Source of the DNA: Puffinus mauretanicus
Taxonomy: Eukaryota > Chordata > Aves > Procellariiformes > Procellariidae
Direction of reading: 5' to 3'
Length of the DNA stretch: 64,000 nt
Assembly (NCBI GenBank): GCA_023333565.1
Contig: JAJKFH010002646.1
Coordinates: 1,488,001-1,552,000 of the forward strand
Shown here piece by piece: positions 1 through 10,500 of the stretch (positions are counted from its first letter, which is position 1; each line of letters starts with the position of its first letter). The notes beneath the pieces are model-generated. The model was not told the origin of the DNA, did not search any database, and was given only the letters and a program-made list of their open reading frames with translations. Both the position numbers and the translations under genes were made by a program.

Positions 1-2
1 CC

Positions 3-449
3 CCTGATGTCATCAAAAGTAACAATGGCTCACATTTCTCCAGCAACAAAGTGCAGGAATGGGCAAAGCAGGAAGACATTCAATGGATATTCCATACCCT
101 TTGCTATCCCCAATCAAACGGGATAGTAGAAAGAGCAAATGGTCTATTAAAAAGGAGTCTTAAACCACACAAGCCCCACTGGGATACTCAATTGCTCAAA
201 GTGATTCACCAATTGAATAATCGATACAGACTAACAGGGAGCCTGGTCACTTGTGCATTCTTTCTGTCAGCACCTTAGGGAGCCCCTCCATCAGATGTAA
301 AAAAGTACCCCATTGCCCTTCAACCAGGGCAACCCGTTATGGTAGATTTACCACAAATTGGCACTGTCTCAATAACACTAACAAAAGCCTGTGGCCCTTT
401 GGCCTGGGAAGCAGAAGACAGCAATGGAGCTAAACATCATATTGCCTAA
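3..449 (+). pseudogene. pol: Retroviral pol, integrase C-terminal part (broken)
   Basis: Frame 3 enters from the left edge and reads through the end of a retroviral integrase. The SxNG-type motif of the second catalytic aspartate is at 18-29, and the YPQSNGIVERANG block carrying the catalytic glutamate is near 108-150. The codon at the catalytic Asp position (21-23) is AAC (Asn), so the DDE triad is damaged. An in-frame TAG at 276-278 interrupts the frame. Coherent pol-like sequence resumes directly after it and ends at a TAA at 447-449, probably the natural terminus. Env begins further on in a different frame, as expected for a spliced env. Everything upstream is outside the window. Confidence 0.85.
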
Positions 450-500
450 CCACTAACTAGAAAGGGTAACCAGTCCACAAAAATCCCACTGAGACATATT

Positions 501-521
501 TGTTTTTTTTTTTCTTTTCAG
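501..521 (+). promoter_or_regulatory. Probable env splice acceptor of the provirus
   Basis: A run of eleven T followed by CTTTTCAG ends at 521, between the pol stop (447-449) and the first env ATG (619). A long pyrimidine tract ending in CAG just ahead of env is what a subgenomic env mRNA acceptor should look like. The frame-1 reading frame is open from 493 onward, so the ATG at 619 is not the only possible start. Confidence 0.5.
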
Positions 522-618
522 GAACAACACCAGGAATGATACCAGCACACCTTCCCTGGAGATCAGGCTAACCATCGGAGGATTGCTTATCCTTCTCACA
601 GGAGTAACCATCGCCAGC

Positions 619-2559
619 ATGGACCAAATTTGGTTCACACATCAACAAACCCAACGCACGGGATGGAAACCTCTAATTCTTTTGTTTATGTTAATCAATA
701 CAGAAACTATAGTACATTCTGTGCCATACATGTTTAAAGTTGATGGGAATACAGGAATAATAGGAAAACCAAGACAAAACCTAACAATGACAATCACTGG
801 TAATCACACCATGGTAAAAGCAAATAAAAGTCACCTTATTTCTTCTACACCAGGTGACAAAATCTCTATTGAATGTAATGTAACAAATTATTCAAAGGGA
901 AACATCTACGTGGCCATCAAAAGGACAAATCAAACTCAATCAAAAGGCAGAGCAAACTGTTTCTCACGCCCCAATTGTATAATTAATTTCCTCTTTAATG
1001 ACACAATTATCAAAGCAGTATGCCTGTGGACAGATAAAGGAAAAGATAACAGAAATGGACTATTCTTAAAGGTCACACTAACACCTATTCCCAGGCCTCA
1101 CACTACACCAACAGCTACCCCTACTGCCTATTAACCCACTCCCCATTTTATTACTCCCACAACGAACCAAACTACATATCCACTGATTTCTGAAATTGGA
1201 CCCTATGCTATTAAATATACAGGCCAGCAACAAGTGCTATTTAATCCATCATGGTCCCTCAGATGAGTGGAACTATCAATGCAGGTTAATATCTCTGCAG
1301 TTAAACCTACCTGCTCACCATTCCTAAATACATCCTATACAGGATCGTTAGTATGGTTGCACAGGCGAACCCTCACCTCTCCAAAACAAACAAGAAGAGA
1401 TGTGGCTGGTGTTCTGGGAACAGGATTATGAGTATTAAACAGCATAGATGCTGAAGTTTTAGCAAACAAATTAAGCTCGGCAACAAGCGATTTGCGTAAA
1501 CTAGAACATCCATTTCGATCTTCTTTGCTGGCACTGGGAACTAGTCAATGGCTCTTACCTGATATATTGCCTAAATGGGAAAGAATTAATGAGAAAGACC
1601 TCCAACTAATTGTAGACACAGTTGGCGTTACCCAGAATAACGTCTCTCTAGCTCTTAGCTGTATCCAAGCTCAGTTATGGGTGCAATCTACTGTAGCAGC
1701 AATTATAAGAAAAGGCGATGAGGGCCCTTTGCCCACTGAGATTCGAAAGGTAATTTGAGAAAATGCGACTCAAATCGAAAAGGATTTCCAGTCTTGGCGG
1801 TATCTAGTCCATCTCACTGATGACCCCACTGACAGTAAAGCCACAGCTTTTGTTTTAACAATACGCAATGCTTCGGTATACACCATATACCCAACCATTG
1901 CACTGGGATTAAATCACAATGGAACTGTACTCTACCCATCAGAACATAAAGTATGAGCCCAACAAAATGGGAACAAATGGCAAACTGTTGATGTTGACAA
2001 ATGTGTTGTACGGGAACAACAAGGATTTATTTGTGAAAGTAATACCATTAAGGCCCAGGACATTTGTCTTGACACTGAACAAAATGTTTGTCATTCATAT
2101 TCAGCTCCTGTCACATCCCACCAATTGTTACAATCTAACTTTACATTGTATCAAGATTTATTACCTACCCTCATTGGAATGAATCTCATATTGGTAAGAA
2201 AACTGTTGCAACATAATGACCTGTGTAAATTACTAAAATGAACTCGAAACAACAGACAAAGAACGCTGATTACCATTTATCATGACACAGAAAAGATACA
2301 CTGTGTCCTAGAAAGAGTGAAGAAAGATGGAGAACATCACTGGTGGGAAACTCTCCTTGGATGCTTACCAACATCAGCTGGAGCTTTGAATTTGATTTTA
2401 TATCCAGTTGTAGTTTTGTTAGTTCTGACTTTATTGTGTTTATTGCTCATAATCATTCTGTATATCAAAGTTTGGCGAATAATGAAACAAATTGTGTTAA
2501 TCCAACATATAAAACATATGCAATCAACTGATTCTGTATGTGCAATGGTATATAATTAG
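619..2559 (+). pseudogene. env: Retroviral env, full length but with several in-frame stops
   Basis: A single frame (frame 1) reads as an envelope precursor from the ATG at 619 to the TAG at 2557-2559. A hydrophobic signal segment lies at about residues 17-34. The surface subunit is rich in N-glycosylation sequons (roughly 780-1030). A basic dibasic-type cleavage site (TRRD context) is near 1396-1404 and is followed by a Gly-rich fusion-peptide-like segment. An ectodomain follows, then a strong membrane anchor at about 2390-2465 and a short cytoplasmic tail. The frame is broken by TAA 1132-1134 and TGA at 1264-1266, 1429-1431, 1756-1758, 1954-1956 and 2239-2241. No frameshift is needed anywhere, because coherent protein continues in the same frame after every stop. 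It therefore cannot give a full protein. I cannot name the retroviral lineage. Confidence 0.85.
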
Positions 2560-3400
2560 CATTAATTGTAACACTTAAGCTAAGCAACTCATCAGATAAT
2601 TGTACCCTTACCACTGACCTGCAGTACGCCACATATTTATGACATAGGGGCAAGAGGTAACCGTACTACTACCCTATGAGTCAATAAAGTGGATTGACTG
2701 TAGTCACGGGGTGGAGTGTGACGGATGCACTCAACTCCTTGACCAAACTAGTGGCAGTCTGATTCAGGCTCCAAAAGAAGTAAAGTAAAAGAGAAAGAAA
2801 GGATAGAGTGGCACAGTGCTCTCCAGTGACTTGGAATACATACTGCAGATCCGTGCTACTGGCAAAGCTGCAGCAATGTGAAGCCTGCCCCAGAAAATTC
2901 ACTCCAGCCTCTATGCGACTGAAGACAAAAAATGAATCAAGGATACAAGTGGATCCAGTTGACACTTGTCTCAAAACAGGAAAGCTAAAAAGCAATCAGA
3001 GGATGAGATAATTGCTAGCATAGCTTTTTGGACTTTAAGGTTTTTGCACAGGGCATTAAACTGACCTTAGGATTTAAAAAAAGTTCCACACATAAGATAC
3101 TGTCATTTGCCAGTTATATAAACAGAAGCCTCCTGGGTATAACCTGAATCTCACTGGGTCTGTTTACAGCATCTACATTCTGCTCTTATCCTAGAGGTCC
3201 AGACCCTTTATACAGTAAATGAGGAAAATCAGGCATCTTTGGAGGGAGATTGTCAGCACTGCAACAAATACTACTTATTTTCCTTCCAGATTTGCTTCCT
3301 CAGGTACCTTCAATCTCTCTCTGGAGAAGTCTAAAGTATGAATCATTACCAATATAATAAAAAGAGACTGCTTTATGTCATATGTCAATACTTACATTTG
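2560..3400 (+). repeat. Post-env region and candidate 3' LTR (boundaries unresolved)
   Basis: After env, an AATAAA lies at about 2683 and a purine-rich CACGGGGTGGAG stretch at about 2705-2716. This is followed by TGTGACGG at 2717, which would fit a polypurine tract and an LTR beginning with TG. A TATAAA-like string is near 3116 and an ATAATAAA is near 3355. The 5' LTR is not in the window, so the LTR cannot be defined by self-comparison. Its right end and the target-site duplication were not found. This is inference from position and weak motifs only. Confidence 0.3.
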
Positions 3401-4459
3401 ACTAGAAACATATGTTCCTGATCTTAGCATTAAAAAAAAAAAAACCACAACCAAACAAAAACAAACATGTGAAGAAATACCTCAACAACGACTGTCTTAG
3501 AAACTTGTTTTTAAGTACATGAGCAGCTTTTAAAAATTGCCAAAAACAACTGCAAGCCCTATCTAGCCACCCTATGATGTGTACTGGGAGCATACCAGGG
3601 GCAGGATTCCTCTGTTCAACTAAAGACATCTACAGCAGTGATACTTATGTCTCATTAACAGTTCTATACTTCCTTGATTGTCAGTGGAAAGTAAGAGGCA
3701 CTTCAAAAGCACAACTGATTTAATACTGAAGTAGATGTCTCAAGTAAGAAGGATGAAACAGTGTAGAACTGACTATTTCTATAACAGAGATGTCCAAAGT
3801 CTGGTGAGTGAATTCCATCCTCTGTAGCCTCCTATAAGCAAGAGAAGATAAGGAACACTTTTTTTTTTTTATATACAATCTTCACTGACATTTATTCAGC
3901 AAAGCAAGATATCTTCTGCAGGTATGCGAGATCCTCAGGGCCCAGTTCTTCCCTCCTAACAAAATACTAGAAGAGATACTTATACCCTGTAATTGTGCAT
4001 GTACGCATAGGTGTCTCAATAGCTGCATTAGCCTGTGCATTTCCATAGCAGGTCCTAAGACCTATGTAAAAGGCATTGTATCTACTGTAGACCAGGGCTG
4101 AAGTTCCAAAGCTCTTTAGTGACCAGAGACCCTGACTTACAATTTCAGATCTGGCTGAGTCAGTGATCTGCAATATGATTTAGGCCTTAAATTGATTCAA
4201 ACTCCAAAAAAAAGGAAATATTTACACCAGTAATCTCATTTCAGTCCCTTAAGTAACACTGTCAAGATTTTTCCTGTATATTTTATGAGCTACAAGTATT
4301 TAATGGGCACCTAGAGCACCGCTTTCAAGCAGTTAACAGATCTACATACAAAACAAGAAACCAGACATTGATTCATGTAAAAACTGCAAACAATGCTCAA
4401 ATGATTGTATTTCGTCCCAGCGTCAAACTGCAGTCTGTGTGTATGAGTGCATTTCTTAC
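3401..4459 (-). other. Rest of COL9A1 intron 30 in the window
   Basis: AT-rich intronic sequence with A and T runs (for example near 3430 and 3860). I see no gene, exon-like Gly-X-Y frame or recognised repeat here. The splice donor of exon 30 (GTAAGA on the minus strand) is at its right edge. Confidence 0.7.
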
Positions 4460-4531
4460 CCGGTCACCCTTACCACCAGGTAGGCCTGGAGGACCTGGCA
4501 GGCCAGGAAGTCCAATATCACCCTGGGGACC
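4460..4531 (-). CDS. COL9A1: COL9A1 exon 30 (COL2), last exon in window
   Basis: A 72-nt exon encodes eight Gly-X-Y triplets, beginning [13 protein letters not shown] and ending GGKGDR. It has an acceptor CACAG and a donor GTAAGA and is phase 0 at both ends. It matches the vertebrate alpha-1(IX) segment that precedes the last third of COL2. Confidence 0.95.
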
Positions 4532-7500
4532 CTGTGAAAATAAGTCAAGGATGTAAACTTACACAATCTGTTTTAGAATGAACAACTAAGGGTCATACCC
4601 TGACAAGCAGATGGGGCAGAATCTTATTCCCAGAACAATCCTAACTTAATGAAAGAGGATTATCTGATGAAAATAGAGCTGATCCAAAATACAGCCCTTT
4701 AAACAGCATCTTATTACGATTTTATTGCTGACAAACACAACAGAAATGGCTTACAGGGCTTTCCACCCTCCAATCCCTCAACAACAGTCTGGTTCTCTTC
4801 CTAAGATCTTGCACTCTGTGATTTGCACATTCCTCTGTAACAGCAAGCTCTTTCAGCCAAAACCTCCCCAGCTATGCTTCTGACTGTTACTGTGTAAATA
4901 CTGCTGGAGCACTAGTAAAAGGTGGTATTCATAATCTGCTCCATTCATTAGTTTCACATAGCTGTTAGCAGAAAGCCAGTCTTTCACTGCTCCTGTTCCC
5001 CGAGTACACGCAGCCCACACAGGAGTGTGCAACCCAACTTTGTACGTCACAGGATTTATGTTTTCTTAAACAGAAGAAAAAGCCCCACACATCTCCATAA
5101 ACAGCATTTGCCAATATTAGCGCAGTCACAGAGGACTGAAAAAGAAACTCAACAACCACTCGTTTCAACGTTATTTTCAGTTCCCTGCATGGATAAATGG
5201 GTAAGTGTAGTTCCAGATGATACCATAGCTCCTTGAAAGTAAACACAAACACTGAATATGGAAATAAACTGCTTACCCATTTCCCTGGTAAACCTGGAGG
5301 ACCCGCTGGACCTGGCTCCCCTCTGCTACCCTTATAGGAAATAGAAGGACATCATTACTTCCTGAAATATTTCCTGTGAACAGGGAATAAAGTATGATTT
5401 TTTTATTCTTAATGTTTAGTGAATTACACTACTTAGCAGTTGGCTTTAATCAAGACTTCTGTTTATTAGTGCAAAAATATCATGTGCATTAAAAATAGTG
5501 AAACTTCCAGAGAAATGGAAACATTATTAGTTAACAATGGCATACAATATTTAGTTGGCATTAAATGATTCAACTAATTCATTCTGCTAAGTCATTATGC
5601 ACAAAAAAGTCCCCTTCATGGGATCGCACCTGAGAGTTACCTGTCACGAACACATTTACTTCACTAAGACAACTCTGATACGCATGCTTAGCTTTTGGCT
5701 CTTGCTTAGTTTCACCAACTGAACTCCCACATGACCACATACTTAAAAGCCCATGATCCCACATGTACGATGGACAAATGTGAAAAGTGTCTGCAGAAGT
5801 CATGCTTAACAAACTCATTTAGGCTAAAAAAAAAAAAGCCTAGACTGTTACAGAGAAGGGTAACCTTTAAAAATCCCCATTCATAACAGTGATAAGTATA
5901 AATATGCTTTTTACTGCATTTTTACTTTATATCTTCACTTCAGATATGTTTATCCATTCAGATCATCACATTCACATTAGTGTTATAACTCCATCTCTTA
6001 ATGCAGCCATTTGAATATATACTCTGGGTAAACCTGACATTGAGTCAAATTTTCAAAGATTTTAAACAATTTTTGAACTAGAGTATCTTTCAAAAGGGTT
6101 TTGTCTCTTATGATTAAACCTTTCAGAACAGCTCAATAAGTTTTGTACATTTACCTTCACCTGTACAGATATATACCTGTACAGATAAATACAAACACTG
6201 TCCCAACACAAGCCTAAGTCTTACTTAAGACACTTTTCTTACGTCCACAGGGTGAATACATAAGGGGTACTTGCTACAAAAGCATGATATAGCATTTAAG
6301 ATGATAAAATATCAAGAATTGAAGTTATTAGATATGTAAGTAGATAACCTGTTATATACAACTTCGAAAATTTTTTATATAAGCAGATATAAGCATTCTA
6401 GTGCTGTATACAATGGATAATTTTAAATATAGATATTTTCTTCATAATTAGAAAAATATTGTGAAATATTGTGACATACTGAACAATAAAAGGAGATGGC
6501 AGCCATGGCCTTTTACACCAAGTTATAAATGCAATGACAACTTCTCACACAAGCTTAGGAAAACTAACTCTACAGTTCAAGAAATAATTAGGTATCCCGG
6601 AGAGATCAGAGAATCAAACATAAACAGACTTTTCCATTCATTTCCTTTAAAATATCCTATGGTGTTAAAATTGCTATCCTTTTAAAGCAGGTTGTATAAT
6701 TTCTAGAAGCTTTTTCATGTTAAAAAGAAAAAAAAAAAAACCCAAAACACAAATCGCCTTCATCTTACAACCCAGAAGATGCATTAACCTTTTTGAAAAT
6801 CTATAATTTAATCACATAATTCTGTACTACATCTCTGACCTGGAATACTACTACATTTCTGATGCAGGAAAGAGAAAAATTAAAATTATGATCAATATTA
6901 GAAACTCATCTCCTCATATATGTCATAACTTTTATGTCTGTTTGCTATACAGCTATAAAACAAATGCAATGTCACTTTCCATAGAGTAAAAATCATATAA
7001 TAAACCTCTTAAGCACATCAAAGGTTCTGTTGGTCATACAGAATGCAAGAAAAATCTTCCCTTTTATTTTAAATGTTAAAAAATCTTTTGTCAAATATAC
7101 ACTACATGTGCTTTTTCAAACACCAATGCTTTTCTAAGGTGGTAAAAAAGAAGGAAGACTGGAATACAAAAAGATAGTATTTCCCATAAACACTGACATT
7201 ATGTCTGTAAGGACAGATTACTTCAAACTAAGGGCCACCGCTGCAAGTTCTGCAGAAGTTGTGTTTTAGCGAGTAAGAGGAGAACTGTAACCCAAACAAC
7301 AATCAGGAATCCCATTGGTCCATGGAATTATTTAAAAGACTGTGAAGCTTCCTCCAAGTTATTTCCTGACTGAAATGGCCCTGGGATAGGATTTACATTG
7401 AGCTAGTTACTCTTGGTTCCCTTCATAGGGATGAAGAAAAAAAAGCGTCTTGAAATGTCCTCATGTAAACATTTTAAATACATCACGAGTCATATCCTGG

Positions 7501-10500
7501 AAGCATCTACATTTTCCCCAAGGCCTATAGGAGGGTTTCTGTAATAACTGGTTCAGGTGTTGACATCTGTACTTGGTCAGATGAAACCTTCTTCTGTGCT
7601 CTAAGTTACTCACAGGCAATAATCAGAACAGAAGGCAGTTTGGCCACGTCCTCAGCTTACCTTTCTTACACGGCAGCCCTATATATAACACAGTCCATAG
7701 TTGCAGGCCACTCACAAATCAATGGGCATGTTGCACTGGTTTCAACAAAAAAAAGACCAGAATCTGTATGTTTTATGCACTTTTGAAACACTTCTTTTCC
7801 TAGAGGTGGAACGCGTGAAGAGGGAAAGTAGCTCCTCTAGTTTAGAGTGAGCTGGGACAGACTGGCACCCATACTGGTAAACTTTCCTGGCCTACAATGA
7901 AGGGAGGCAACATACAGTCCCCCACTGCAAATGGCCCCTGAAGTACTCTAAAGCTGGGCCACTGCCTAAAGATTGTTTCAGTCAAGGATGTTAGACAGTG
8001 TGGACCAAAGGCATGTCCAGGACTGCTCCAGTATTTTAACAGTACAAATAATTGATTTCTGTTAAGTATACTATCGCTTAGCATGTGAACTCACTGCTGA
8101 GGATAAGGTCATTCTCTCAAAGGACGGCAAGGCACGTGTGAAATGATAGGATGTGAATTGCTGGTACAGCACCACAATACTGAACAATACCAGGATGCAG
8201 CCCTTCCGCAGCTGATGTGCTAGTCTGGTTACAACAAAATCTACCTTCCCTTTGTTCTAAGGTAGGATTGCTGGACCACTCAATACATTTAAATGGAGAC
8301 GTAATGTCTCTCTCACAGTTCTGTTAGATCTATATTTAGCCTTTGAATGTAAAGTACATAAGGGGACGTTACAGGATTTACAGTAGACCTTCCTTCAGGT
8401 TGTCTGGGATGGTTTTCATCCTCACTGAAATTTTGAAGACTTGATTCTTTTGTAGAATTCCCACAAGCAGTTACAGAATGCATTCTCATGCTAAAACAGT
8501 TTCTTTCACTGGTCTATTGATTTCCTGTTGAACAGCTGATCCTGTTAAGGACGCCTCTGCTAGTGGAACAATAACAAGAGTGAGAATATTCCCCAGGTAA
8601 TTTGCATCTCACTTAGCTGCCCAGATAATCGAAACACTAATTAGAATCTCTTGACAGGTAATTCACAGTGTATACTGTAATAAACTCTTCTCTACTTAAG
8701 AATTTTGTTTTTATAATGTATATCATACCAATTTTTAGTACATTCAGTAGCAATGCCATAGAGCATTAAATCTGTGCCGAATAAAAAAGAATAAACAAAG
8801 TACATTTTGGAATGAACTTTTTTAAACTTAGTATTCCAAAGTTTTTTGCAAAATGTAACACATTTGTTAATTATACGCTTGTGAGACTTTAACTTATCAC
8901 AATTTTTTTTTCATCCAAAATCTCAGAGGAATTCTTAATTTAAGTTCAAGGATTTATCCATGGAAGCATCAACAGGACTCTTCCTTTGACCTTCAGTACA
9001 GTACTAAAAAGCATCCAAAAATATAAACTATTATTTGCTAGAAGAGTAAATATACAGTAAACTTTCTCTGAGATTTTAAATGCACCTTTCTTAGAGTAAT
9101 AATTAAATTGTACTGCTCAGGGTGATGGTAAGAGATAGGTGTGGCATGAAATGTACCTTCCTCTTAACTGTGTCATGCTTTGGGCACAAGCAGCAGCCCA
9201 ATAGCTGCCGTTCTTTTCAAGGATGATACTGTGGCCAAGTATAAAGGACAGAGACCTTTCATACAGGCTGCATCTATAGTGTTAACTGAAGTCTAGGACA
9301 GCTTTAGTACACTAACTCCATAATGAGTGTTTTACCCAGATAACTGTCTACACTGCTTAGGAGAAGTGAACATTGGGATATCTGCTGACATTCAGAGGTC
9401 TAGCATGCCCAAAAGTCAAAGGAAGCTGTTATTGGAGGTGGAGGGGTAAAGAGTGAGGTAGCAGACAGGAATCTGACCATGCAGTTTGGAAGATGGGGTG
9501 GATAGTATGAGAACTGGAAAGGCTTGGAGATACTAATCAGGTTTGCCTGGGATATGTAGTCCATGAGTGAGAGAGGAGAAAGTGCTACCCTGTATAAACT
9601 ATGCTGCAGAATTGTGCAAGGTCAGAAAGTTTAGTCACATCCATCTAGAGGTTTAGGTTTACTGGATAAAAAGCATACCTGGCAGGATGAAAATTGTTCT
9701 TTTGACTCTGCTATAGACTGTGCAATGCTAACTCCTTTAGCGGTATCTTAAATGTAAACTATGACTCACCACTTGTGGAACACCTCTGAAATTATATATA
9801 CAAAACGTGTCCACTAATACCTAAACATATCATATAAACTGAGGCAAGGACATTTCATCCTATCACACTACCAACACCACTACACCAATACCAACTATGG
9901 AAAATGACCCATTATTTCAGTTGGAGTCATGTAAAAAGAACATAATAGAAAAACTAGATTTTAGTTATAATTGTTAGGGTTACCAAAGATACATTTCAGG
10001 GTAGGTAAGAGAAAAATATCTTTAAAGACTCAGAAAATTATATACCTGAAAGTAATTTAAGATGCTGAAAACAGTATTCTCATCTAACTTTATGTTGTCG
10101 GACATTTTAGTACCAAATCCAGGCTCCCTCTTTATAATGAACAGAGACAAAGGCACCTCCAGATAGCAAGTCAGCCCAACCAACCTGAGCCCCTCAGAAG
10201 TCTCTCAGAGGGGGCTACGGTATCAAATCTTAGGCAGCTAGATACTTAACCTCTGTTGCTAATGTTAGGAAAACATGTACTGCATCCTAAATCCTTAACA
10301 ATATATATATGCTGGCCTGCATATACATCAAGAGTTTGCTCAATTTGCTAGGCAAGTATTGAACTTCAAGTTAGATGGTTACTTAAATGTTCGAAGATCT
10401 CTTTTCACTGCAGAACCGCAGGATGGGATACATGTTCTCCAAATGCTAGCAATTTAAAGGTTAAATAGCTGAAGAACAACAAGAGATGAAAAAAGCAGGG

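Larger units (their letters stand above)
1..2716 (+). mobile_element. Endogenous retrovirus, 3' part (pol end plus env), antisense in COL9A1 intron 30
   Basis: The stretch reads as the 3' half of a provirus: the integrase end of pol, a splice acceptor, then a roughly 2-kb env frame ending at 2559, followed by a purine-rich segment just before 2717. It lies on the plus strand, opposite to COL9A1, inside the intron downstream of exon 30. Antisense placement is the usual orientation of proviruses tolerated in introns, because their polyadenylation signals do not interrupt the host transcript. The 5' LTR, gag and most of pol lie beyond the left edge. I did not see a gammaretroviral CKS-17-like immunosuppressive motif in the transmembrane part and cannot assign the element to a named ERV family. 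It is inactivated by several stop codons. Confidence 0.88.
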
